In this document: positions 1 through 6,582 of the stretch, piece by piece
Position numbering within the stretch: position 1 is the first letter of the stretch
Layout: each line of letters opens with the position of its first letter
Source of the DNA: Rhodoferax sp.
Lineage (GTDB): Bacteria > Pseudomonadota > Gammaproteobacteria > Burkholderiales > Burkholderiaceae_C
Direction: 5' to 3'
DNA: 12,082 nucleotides
Assembly: GCA_026785765.1 (NCBI GenBank)
Contig: JAJAZK010000046.1
Location: forward strand, 1-12,082
The notes under the pieces: generated by a model
Database searches by the model: none
Told to the model about the DNA's origin: nothing
What the model saw: the letters and a program-made list of their open reading frames with translations, nothing else
Program-made: the position numbers and the translations under genes

Positions 1-1
1 C

Positions 2-508
2 CTCGAAACGTTGAATGCCGACGTTCCCCGCTAACGTGCCTGGCGCGGCCAATCCTATGGAGTCGATCTGGTGGCGCTAGACCGGATCGGGTTGCGTGCC
101 CGTGGTATGCAGCCTGCCGACCCACGTGCCTACTTCATCTACGGCGCGCGCGTGCTGGCACCCTGCGCCGCCGAGGTGGTCATCGCCGTGGACGGGTTGC
201 CCGACATGCGGGTGCCCGAGGTCGACCGCGATCACCTGGCCGGCAACCATCTGCTGCTGCGCTGCCTGCAAGCCGATGTGCTGCTCGGCCACCTGCAGGC
301 GGGCAGCGTACGGGTTCGCGTAGGGTCCAGGGTCGCTGTGGGTGAATGGCTTGGTTTGATAGGCAATTCAGGCAATACAGGCGAGCCGCACCTGCACATC
401 CACGCGCAAGGCCCGGGCCCGACCGAGGCACCGCTGGGTGGCGAGCCACTGGCGATCCTGTTCAATGGACGCTTTCCAGTACGTGGCGACCAGATCGAGG
501 CGCGATGA
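2..508 (+). pseudogene. M23 family metallopeptidase, C-terminal part, broken by in-frame TAA
   Basis: This is the C-terminal part of an M23 (lysostaphin/LytM-like) zinc peptidase, a family that usually cuts peptidoglycan peptides. The hallmark is the segment GNSGNTGEPHLHIH (residues 98-111 counted from GTG 71), which carries the HxH zinc and catalytic histidines, with GHLQAGSV about 25 residues earlier. Upstream, RGQSYGVDLVALD (codons 44-82) matches the start of the catalytic domain and should carry the Asp ligand. That motif lies before GTG 71, and the same frame is cut by TAA at 32-34, preceded by LETLNADVPR, which also looks like family sequence. So one sense codon appears to have become a stop, and the N-terminus is outside the window. 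A protein started at GTG 71 (145 aa) would lack the Asp ligand and probably be inactive. The stop TGA overlaps the next start (ATGA, 505-508). The family call is firm; loss of function is inferred. Confidence 0.75.
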
Positions 509-1485
509 ACATAAAAATTCGCTGGATCTTCCACGTCACTCTGGCTTTGGCCATGGTGGGTGCAACGCTGCTCGTGAAATGGCAGTTCGACGACGCCATG
601 CAGCGCGCTCGCGCTCAGGCGGCACAAGGCAGTGTATTGCTGTCGACCCCCTGCGGCCCGATCGAGTACCAGGAGGCCGGCACCGGTGTGCCGCTGCTGG
701 CCGTGCACGGCAGCGGCGGTGGTCATGGCCAGGGCATGGTGCTCGCCGGTGGGTTAGCGTCGCAGGGAGCGCGGTTGATTGCGATGTCGCGCTTTGGCTA
801 TCTGCGCACACCCATGTCGGCCGATGCAACGGCTGCATCGCAGGCCGATGCCCATGTCTGCCTGCTCGACGCATTGGGCATTCGCCAAGCCGTTGTGATG
901 GGCTACTCGGCGGGCGCGCCGTCGGCGCTGCAAATGGCTATTCGCCACCCGGACCGGGTCAGTGCGCTGGTGCTGACGGTGCCCATTGCCTACAAGCCGC
1001 CTGATCAGGCAAGTTCCGCTGCGCCGTTACCGGCTTGGGTCGAGAGCACGGTCTCCTGGCTGTTCTCATCACCGGACTTCTTGTTCTGGTCTGCGCTGCA
1101 CATCTCGCGCAACCAATTGATCAAGTACGTTCTGGCCACCCCGCCTGAATTGCTGGTGCATGCCAGCGCGCAGGAGCTGGCACGCGTGAACGCGATTCTT
1201 GACAACGTGCTGCCGGTATCGCCACGTGCCGAGGGCTTGCGCAGCGACTCGTTCGTGGGTAAAAACCTTACACCCTCACCGCTGAACACCCTGCGCCTGC
1301 CAGTCCTGGTCTTCAGCGCCCGAGATGACCGCTACGGAACGTATGCCAGCGCACAGTACACCGCCAGCCAGATTCCAGGCGCCAAGTTCATCGGATTTGC
1401 CCAGGGCGGGCACCTTCTGGTGGGACACAACGATGAGGTCATGGAGGCCATCGTCACGCTGCTGGGAACACTGGCCCGGCCATGA
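505..1485 (+). CDS. alpha/beta hydrolase with N-terminal membrane anchor
   Basis: A 326-aa alpha/beta-fold hydrolase. Residues 7-25 are hydrophobic after a short basic start (MNIKIR), so the protein is probably exported or anchored in the inner membrane. The hydrolase core starts near residue 60. HGSGGG at 68-73 is the oxyanion-hole loop, GYSAG at 133-137 is the nucleophile elbow (Ser135), SARDD at 271-275 supplies the acid, and GGH at 301-303 gives the catalytic His303. The triad is complete, so an active esterase, lipase or peptidase-like hydrolase is likely; the substrate cannot be read from sequence. ATG 505 is chosen because it overlaps the upstream TGA (ATGA), has GAGG about 5 bases before it, and leads directly into the signal or anchor segment. 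The frame stays open further upstream to 346, but that part has no hydrolase character. It is translationally coupled to the M23 remnant and lies 22 bases before the mosaic gene. Confidence 0.87.
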   Translation: MNIKIRWIFHVTLALAMVGATLLVKWQFDDAMQRARAQAAQGSVLLSTPCGPIEYQEAGTGVPLLAVHGSGGGHGQGMVLAGGLASQGARLIAMSRFGYLRTPMSADATAASQADAHVCLLDALGIRQAVVMGYSAGAPSALQMAIRHPDRVSALVLTVPIAYKPPDQASSAAPLPAWVESTVSWLFSSPDFLFWSALHISRNQLIKYVLATPPELLVHASAQELARVNAILDNVLPVSPRAEGLRSDSFVGKNLTPSPLNTLRLPVLVFSARDDRYGTYASAQYTASQIPGAKFIGFAQGGHLLVGHNDEVMEAIVTLLGTLARP

Positions 1486-1507
1486 CCAACCCAATGGTTT
1501 CCCGGCA

Positions 1508-3775
1508 ATGAAACGCATCCTCGTGACAGGTGCTACGGGTCAAGTCGGCTCGGCCGTGATTGCGGCGCTGCGCACCTTTGACGACATCGTCGTTCGCGCG
1601 GCGGTGCGCGACGTGACACGGGCCGCCGTGCAATGGAATGGCGATGCGCATGTGCAGCCGGTGGTTTTCAACTTAGTCGACCGCGCCAGTCAAACCGCTG
1701 CGCTGGCCGACTGCGACAGTCTGTTCCTGCTGCGTCCGCCGCAAATCAATGACGACTTCGGTGACCTGATCGAAACGGCAGCGCAACACGGCGTCACGCA
1801 CATCGTGTTCCTGTCGGTGCAGGGAGCAGAGCGAAATCGCTTCATTCCGCACCACCGCATAGAACAGCGGCTGATGTCCAGTGGCATGCCTTACACGCTG
1901 CTGCGGCCGGCCTATTTCATGCAGAACTTCACCAGCACACTGCACGATGATCTGGCGGGCAGGCATCGCATCTTCCTTCCGGCAGGGAATGCCCGGTTCA
2001 CGCTGGTGGATGTCGACGACATCGGCCGCGTGGCAGCCCGGGTGTTGACACAACCTGGCACGCGGCACCACGGGCAGACTTATACGTTGACGTCGGAGGT
2101 ACCGCTGACATTTCAGCAGATGGCCGGGCAGTTAACGGCCGGCTTGGGAACCCCAATCAGGTACCAGTCACCGAGCCCTTGGCACTTCTACCGCACGCTG
2201 CGCCGCGACGGTCGCGAGCCCGGCTTGATCCTGGTGATGCTGCTGCTGCACATGCTGCCGCGATTCACGGGAACGCCACCTGTGACGCACACGCTGGACA
2301 CGGGTCTTATCTTTGTTGCCATGCGGTCAGGCCCTGGCATCGCCGGGCTGACGAGGACGGCTGTATTGGACGGTCGCGCCGGGTTACGCGAACTCCGGTT
2401 GGGGCTGTGGCGCTGGCGGGTTGGTGGTCGCTGGTACGCATTGGCGTTGCTGACCATGCCGGTGCTGATGCACGCCGTGTTGCTGTCCTTCAGTCTGATC
2501 GAGGCCTTGTTCGAGATTGAAGGAGGAGTTGCCGTGGTCAAGATCAAGCCAGAGCGTGATGCCCTGGGCCGCGTTGTCGCACCAGGGCGCCTTGCGCTGC
2601 GGCCCCGGGGTTTACCCACACTCACATCGGCACTCCTGCCAGTGCCGCCGTGGTCCGTGATTTCCGCCGACGCCGACTGGTTGTCCGAACTGCAGGCGGG
2701 CGAACATGTTTCGGTGCGCGATGCGCGCGCCGCAAAGCGCTCGTTTACCGTTCTGGAGTGCAGCGCGGAAGGCGCCCTGCTGGAGACGCAGCAGACCGTG
2801 TATCTCACCAACACCAGCCGTCCATCGCGCAAAGGCGCGGACGGCGGCGAGCGCCATGCGACTTTGACCGAAGTACCGGTGCCGCGTGGTTTGCTGCACC
2901 TGCATCGTGGCGACCGAATGCACCTGGTCGCTGCGGGGCTGGATCACCCAGCGAGACTGAAACCCGGACGCAAGCGGATGCAGATGGCCAGCATTGACTG
3001 CACGCTACCGCAGGTATTGCCGGCCCTGCGAAAGGGCCAGCGGGTCTGGTTCGACGACGGCCGTATTGGTGCCGTCGTTCTGCGCCAGGGGGTGAAACGG
3101 GTCGAGCTGGAGATCAGCCAGGCGCGCGAAAGCGGCGGAAAAATGCCGTCAGACAAAGGCATCAATCTGCCCGATACCGTGCTGGACCTGCCCGCCTTGA
3201 CTCCCAAGGACATCGAGGATCTGTCCGTGGCAGCGCAGCTCGCCGACATCATCGGCGGTTCCTTCGCCCAGTCGGCTGGCGATGTGCGCGCGCTGCGCCA
3301 GCGCCTGCTAGACCTTGGTGCCCTGCAGGTGCGTCTAATCCTGAAAATTGAAACCAAACGCGGCTTCGAGCATTTGCCCGAGATGTTGTTGGCTGCTGCG
3401 ATGGCAGCCCCGTGCGCGGGTGTCATGATCGCGCGGGGCGACCTGGCCGTGGAGAGCGGTTATGAGCGCATGGCCGAAGTCCAGGAAGAAATTCTGTGGG
3501 CTTGCGAAGCGGCCCATATGCCGACAGTCTGGGCAACCCAGGTGTTGGAGCAATTGGCACAGTCCGGCCTGCCATCCAGGGCGGAAATTACCGATGCCGC
3601 CATGGGAGAACGCGCGGAATGCGTGATGCTCAACAAAGGGCCCCACATAAACTATGCGATGCGCATGCTCGACGACATCCTCCGGCGCATGCAGAGCCAC
3701 CAGTCAAAAAAGCGGGCGCTGATGCGTGCAATGCGCAGTTGGCGCATATCCGGGCCGGTCAAGGCGCCCAAGTGA
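1508..3775 (+). CDS. Mosaic frame: NmrA-type NAD(P)-binding domain + CPBP fragment + pyruvate kinase C-terminal part
   Basis: One uninterrupted 755-aa frame made of three unrelated parts. Residues 1-263 are an NmrA/SDR-a type Rossmann protein: MKRILVTGATGQVG carries the GxxGxxG dinucleotide motif (G8, G11, G14), followed by FLSVQGAE, LLRPAYFMQN and a C-terminal PRFTGTPPVTHTL that normally precedes the end of such proteins (about 285 aa). Residues 264-330 switch to a hydrophobic CPBP-type segment (GLRELRLGLWRWRV, RWYALALL). From about residue 341 the sequence is a pyruvate kinase without its N-terminal barrel half. Proteins of this composition are not a known architecture. In-frame deletions between once separate genes, or an assembly join, would explain it. 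Only the NmrA part has the features expected for activity. ATG 1508 is the only good start before the Rossmann motif; no clear Shine-Dalgarno precedes it, and coupling to the upstream hydrolase is likely. The stop overlaps the next start (GTGA, 3772-3775). Confidence 0.8.
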   Translation: MKRILVTGATGQVGSAVIAALRTFDDIVVRAAVRDVTRAAVQWNGDAHVQPVVFNLVDRASQTAALADCDSLFLLRPPQINDDFGDLIETAAQHGVTHIVFLSVQGAERNRFIPHHRIEQRLMSSGMPYTLLRPAYFMQNFTSTLHDDLAGRHRIFLPAGNARFTLVDVDDIGRVAARVLTQPGTRHHGQTYTLTSEVPLTFQQMAGQLTAGLGTPIRYQSPSPWHFYRTLRRDGREPGLILVMLLLHMLPRFTGTPPVTHTLDTGLIFVAMRSGPGIAGLTRTAVLDGRAGLRELRLGLWRWRVGGRWYALALLTMPVLMHAVLLSFSLIEALFEIEGGVAVVKIKPERDALGRVVAPGRLALRPRGLPTLTSALLPVPPWSVISADADWLSELQAGEHVSVRDARAAKRSFTVLECSAEGALLETQQTVYLTNTSRPSRKGADGGERHATLTEVPVPRGLLHLHRGDRMHLVAAGLDHPARLKPGRKRMQMASIDCTLPQVLPALRKGQRVWFDDGRIGAVVLRQGVKRVELEISQARESGGKMPSDKGINLPDTVLDLPALTPKDIEDLSVAAQLADIIGGSFAQSAGDVRALRQRLLDLGALQVRLILKIETKRGFEHLPEMLLAAAMAAPCAGVMIARGDLAVESGYERMAEVQEEILWACEAAHMPTVWATQVLEQLAQSGLPSRAEITDAAMGERAECVMLNKGPHINYAMRMLDDILRRMQSHQSKKRALMRAMRSWRISGPVKAPK
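2297..2500 (+). pseudogene. CPBP-type membrane protein fragment inside the mosaic frame
   Basis: About 68 codons (residues 264-330 of the mosaic frame) resemble the N-terminal third of CPBP (Abi/CAAX-like) intramembrane proteins. The string GPGIAGLTRTAVLDGRAGLR is followed by LWRWRV and RWYALALL, which then enters a hydrophobic helix. This is the conserved amphipathic connector and following helix seen before the catalytic EExxxR region in the family. The catalytic part is absent: after about position 2500 the sequence no longer fits CPBP and soon becomes pyruvate kinase. The edges are approximate. An intact CPBP gene sits 1.3 kb downstream but is not closely similar in this part, so this looks like a remnant of a different family member rather than a recent local duplicate. 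Recognition is by motif memory only. Confidence 0.55.
2521..2536 (+). promoter_or_regulatory. Perfect Shine-Dalgarno and in-frame GTG inside the mosaic frame
   Basis: AGGAGG at 2521-2526 is followed after 7 bases by GTG at 2534-2536, in frame with the pyruvate kinase part and almost exactly at its first recognisable residues. It is the best ribosome binding site in the window and could start a separate 413-aa product. It could also be chance within coding sequence (Glu-Gly-Gly codons). Confidence 0.4.
2534..3775 (+). pseudogene. Pyruvate kinase, N-terminally truncated
   Basis: The region encodes the middle and C-terminal parts of a barrel-type pyruvate kinase (phosphoenolpyruvate + ADP to pyruvate + ATP). 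From mosaic residue 341, VVKIKPERDALGRV begins the middle domain. RVWFDDGRIG at 512-521 and SDKGINLP at 548-555 (family ADKKGINLP) mark the return to the barrel. KIETKRGF carries the catalytic lysine (Lys613) and a metal-binding Glu615, and MIARGDLAVE at 640-649 carries Asp645. WATQVLE and SRAEITDAAMGERAECVMLN complete the barrel, and HQSKKR is typical of the end of this subgroup, which lacks the allosteric C-terminal domain. What is missing is the first barrel half with the substrate- and K+-binding residues of the first strands, normally 200 or more residues. Catalysis is therefore unlikely. The preserved part has no stops or obvious frameshifts, suggesting recent loss. It may be translated as part of the mosaic protein or from GTG 2534. 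Confidence 0.72.
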
Positions 3776-4644
3776 CCACGCGTTCCCGGACACCTCGCAG
3801 TCCGGGTGCCCCTGCCCGTAGTGACGTGGTTGCGCCTGGCATCAGCATGCCGCAGAGGTTCCCGATGATGTTCTTCGCCCTGGTGTTTGCGCTGTCCGTC
3901 CCCTTCTGGTGGTTTGGCAGCGTGTCCGATCTGCAGTTGATGCCTGACTTGTCGGTGAGCGCGCTGATGACCTTCTGCCCGATGGTCGCCGCGCTGCTGC
4001 TGTTTAACCGGGAGAGCGGCATGGCGGGTGTGCGGGGCCTGCTTAAGCGGTCCTTCGACTACAGGCGCATCACCGACAAGCGCTGGTACCTGCCGATCCT
4101 GCTGCTGATGCCCGCGGTCAGCTTTGTCGTGTACGGACTGATGCGCGTGTTGGAATTGCCATTGCCGGGCGCACCCACCCAGGCGCAGCCCATCGCTGAC
4201 TTGCTGATGGACTTTCCAGTCGTGCCGGCACTGCTGATGTTCACGGCCTTCTTCGTCGGCGCACTCGGCGAAGAGCTGGGCTGGTCTGGTTACGTCCTCG
4301 ACCCGCTGCAGCGGCGGTGGGGCGCGCTGTGGGCTGCGCTGATTCTGGGCGCCGTGGCTGTGGCGTGGCACCTGTTTCCGCTGCTGGTCCTGCACCGGGC
4401 ACCGGCATGTATCGGCTGGTGGTACCTTTACGCCGTGGCGTCCCGAATCCTCATCGTCTGGCTCTTCAACAACACGGGTGGCAGCGTGTTCGCCGTGCCA
4501 CTGTTTCATGCCACGCTGAACCTCAGCTTCATGCTGTTCCCGGTCAACGGTTCCTACTTTGACATGCGGCGGGGAGGCTTGGTGATGGCGGGAGTGGCTG
4601 CAAGGGTCGTCGTTTTCCGGGGTCCTGGACTTTGGCCGGGGTGA
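3772..4644 (+). CDS. CPBP family intramembrane protein (Abi/CAAX protease-like)
   Basis: A 290-aa polytopic membrane protein of the CPBP family, which contains CAAX prenyl endopeptidases and bacteriocin-immunity or Abi-type proteins. Hydrophobic segments lie near residues 32-48, 60-78, 105-125, 148-166, 184-206, 215-232 and 240-257. The family motif is GEELGWSGY (166-174) with the Glu pair E167/E168, AWH with His200, and FHATLN with His246 and Asn250: all the expected catalytic positions. The substrate is unknown. GTG 3772 is chosen because it overlaps the upstream TGA and has AAGG 7 bases before it; ATG 3847 (residue 26) is the alternative and would begin just before the first helix. The C-terminus (VVVFRGPGLWPG) looks frameshifted compared with the usual WGPxTLA-type ending; one extra G near 4627 would restore GPGTLA. 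The stop overlaps the next start (GTGA, 4641-4644). Confidence 0.82.
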   Translation: MTTRSRTPRSPGAPARSDVVAPGISMPQRFPMMFFALVFALSVPFWWFGSVSDLQLMPDLSVSALMTFCPMVAALLLFNRESGMAGVRGLLKRSFDYRRITDKRWYLPILLLMPAVSFVVYGLMRVLELPLPGAPTQAQPIADLLMDFPVVPALLMFTAFFVGALGEELGWSGYVLDPLQRRWGALWAALILGAVAVAWHLFPLLVLHRAPACIGWWYLYAVASRILIVWLFNNTGGSVFAVPLFHATLNLSFMLFPVNGSYFDMRRGGLVMAGVAARVVVFRGPGLWPG

Positions 4645-5909
4645 AGGTCGCCAGCCGTTGGTGGCTTGGGCGGACGGCTGTTGGGCTGGGGATCCTGGGG
4701 CTGCTGCTCTGGGCCGCTCTGCACATCCTCATTCCCGTCTTCCGATTCGCGCCGCCCACCGGCCCGCACGCGATTGGCTCGCTGACCTACCACTGGGTGG
4801 ATGCTTCGCGGACGGACATCTTCGCGGCCGACGCGAACACCCGTCGCGAACTGATGGTCCAGGTCTGGTATCCCGCCGAAGCGGGTGCATCGTCTACCCG
4901 GGCACCGTACATGCAAGACGCCGATGCCGTGACGGGAGCCCTGGCGCGCATCCACGACATGCCGCGCTTTCTCTTCAGCCGATTCAAGTACGTCACGACA
5001 AACGCGGTTACGGCCGCACGCGTGACCGATAGCCAACCAGGTTATCCCGTGCTTGTATTCCTGGAAGGGGCTACAGGCTTTCGGCAGATGAACACATTTC
5101 AGGTGGAGGCGTTGGTCTCCCACGGCTACATCGTGGTGGCGGTCGATCAGCCAGGCGCCGCCGCGAATGTCGTATTCCCGGATGGGCGCGAAGTCGTCGG
5201 CGTACCTGTGCTGCAGTTGCAGGCATTGATACGCCCGAGCCATATGCCAGGCGCGGCAGCACCGCGTGTCCAAGGCAGAGACCTCAAAGGTGGCAGCATC
5301 GTTCCATTCCTCGCGCAGGACGTCAGCTATGTCCTCGACCAAATCGCCATGCTGAATCGGGAGGACCCGAAACGATTATTGACGGGCCGACTGGACTTGC
5401 AGCGCGTGGGCGTGTTCGGTGTCTCGCTGGGCGGAATCGTCGCAGGCGTTGCCTGTCTGAACGAACCGCGCGTGAGAGCCTGCCTGATGATGGACGCGCC
5501 GATGGCGAGCGAGGTCGTGGCGGCAGGACTGGCCAAGCCGGGCCTGTGGATCACCCGAGATGCGGCCAGCATGCGGCTCGAGCGGCAGCGAGCCGGTGGT
5601 TGGTCGGAGGAGGAAATCGACGCGCACCTGACCAGCATGCGCGCCGTCTACGAAGCCTTGCCTGGGCCAGGCTACTTCGTGCAGGTCGTGGGAACTTTTC
5701 ACGGCAACTTCACCGATATTCCCAACTGGACACCTCTGGCGTCCTGGTTGAATCTAACCGGTCCGATCGACGGGCAGCGGGGGCACGACATCATCAACGC
5801 CTACTCGCTGGCCTTCTTCGACCGCCACGTCGCGGGCCGTCCGGGGAAGCTCCTGGATGGGCCGACCGAACGGTACCCGGAAGTGCTTTTCGAGACGCGC
5901 CTGCCGTGA
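4641..5909 (+). CDS. PAF-acetylhydrolase-like lipase/esterase, membrane anchored
   Basis: A 422-aa alpha/beta hydrolase resembling the platelet-activating-factor acetylhydrolase II / dienelactone-hydrolase-like group, which hydrolyses short or oxidised acyl esters of phospholipids. A basic N-terminus is followed by a hydrophobic anchor (residues 12-31), so the domain likely sits in the periplasm. LMVQVWYPA (71-79) is the characteristic first strand, and PVLVFLEGATG (136-146) carries the oxyanion-hole region. FGVSLGG (259-265) gives the nucleophile Ser262, LMMDAPM (282-288) the acid Asp285, and FHGNFTD (353-359) the His354. The Ser-to-Asp spacing of 23 equals that in human plasma PAF-AH (Ser273/Asp296), supporting the assignment. 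GTG 4641 overlaps the CPBP stop; TTG 4632 in the same frame adds three residues. It lacks a clear ribosome binding site and is probably coupled to the CPBP gene. It is the last gene of the rightward operon. The natural substrate is unknown. Confidence 0.84.
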   Translation: MKVASRWWLGRTAVGLGILGLLLWAALHILIPVFRFAPPTGPHAIGSLTYHWVDASRTDIFAADANTRRELMVQVWYPAEAGASSTRAPYMQDADAVTGALARIHDMPRFLFSRFKYVTTNAVTAARVTDSQPGYPVLVFLEGATGFRQMNTFQVEALVSHGYIVVAVDQPGAAANVVFPDGREVVGVPVLQLQALIRPSHMPGAAAPRVQGRDLKGGSIVPFLAQDVSYVLDQIAMLNREDPKRLLTGRLDLQRVGVFGVSLGGIVAGVACLNEPRVRACLMMDAPMASEVVAAGLAKPGLWITRDAASMRLERQRAGGWSEEEIDAHLTSMRAVYEALPGPGYFVQVVGTFHGNFTDIPNWTPLASWLNLTGPIDGQRGHDIINAYSLAFFDRHVAGRPGKLLDGPTERYPEVLFETRLP

Positions 5910-5924
5910 ACGCTCAGTACGCCT

Positions 5925-5943
5925 CTGCAGGCCTTTGCCGCAG
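5925..5943. terminator. Weak hairpin between convergent genes
   Basis: CTGC-A-GGC, loop CTTT, GCC-GCAG forms a 7-bp stem with one bulged A in the 43-base gap between the PAF-AH-like gene and the convergent SDR gene. There is no T tract on either side, so its role as an intrinsic terminator is doubtful. Confidence 0.2.
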
Positions 5944-5952
5944 TGACGCCGC

Positions 5953-6582
5953 TCAATACGTCAGCAATGGCGTCTTGTGGACGAAGGCATTGCTGGTGAG
6001 CTGCTCCAGAACGAACGCCGCCACATCGGCGCGTGCGACCTTGCCAACCGTAATGCCAGTCAAGTCGAGCAAGACGCGGTATTTGCCGGTGGCTTCGTTG
6101 TTGGTCAGCATTCCTGGGCGCACGATGATCCAATCCCGGTCGCTGTGGCGCAAAAGTTCTTCCTGCCGGTCCTTGTCCTCGTAGATCGTGTGCAGCACCG
6201 TCGGCTCCACGATGCGGTCGTAGAAGAGCCCGCCGTGACCACGGCTGTCGCCGGCGCCGATGCCGGTGATGCAGACGATCCTTCGAACCGCGTGCTTGTG
6301 CATGGCATCCAGCAGGTGCTGAGTCCCATCCGAGAACAGCGTGACGTGCCTGAAGGTCACACCGGTCCCCAGCGAACAGATCACCGCCTCCTGCCCGGCC
6401 ATGGCGGCGTCCACGTCCCGGGTATTCAGGATGTCTCCAGTGACCAGACGCAAGCGAGGATTCGACACTGCAACTTTCGATGCGTCGCGAACCAGCACGG
6501 TAATTTCATTCCCTTGCGCCAGGCCCTATTTGACGATCTCTTGGCCGGTCGGGCCGGTTGCTCCAATCAGGAGGAATTTCAT
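5953..6582 (-). pseudogene. SDR/NAD(P)-binding oxidoreductase split by in-frame TAG
   Basis: An atypical short-chain dehydrogenase of the NAD(P)-binding type (BLVRB/YwnB-like, about 209 codons). From ATG at 6582-6580 the frame reads MKFLLIGATGPTGQEIVK, with the GxxGxxG dinucleotide motif. It then meets TAG (complement of 6528-6526) and continues in the same frame as GLAQGNEITVLVRDASKV. Later family features are ICSLGTG, RRIVCITGIGAG, WIIVRPGMLTN and a C-terminal VARADVAAFVLEQL. Homologues commonly have Gln or a similar residue at the interrupted position, so a CAG-to-TAG change is a simple origin. A restart at GTG 6498 would give 181 aa without the first strand and the glycine motif, and so would not bind cofactor normally. 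Apart from the one codon the gene is intact to its TGA, suggesting very recent loss, readthrough, or a base-call error. The substrate is unknown. Confidence 0.8.

Noticed and set aside
346..504. Upstream in-frame extension of the first alpha/beta hydrolase
   Set aside because: These 53 codons overlap the M23 coding frame and are Arg/Pro-rich. ATG 505 has the ATGA overlap and leads directly into the membrane anchor.
3652..4509. Minus-strand open frame of 285 codons opposite the CPBP gene
   Set aside because: It is extremely rich in Gln, His and Arg with no hydrophobic core; the plus frame has the CPBP motifs.
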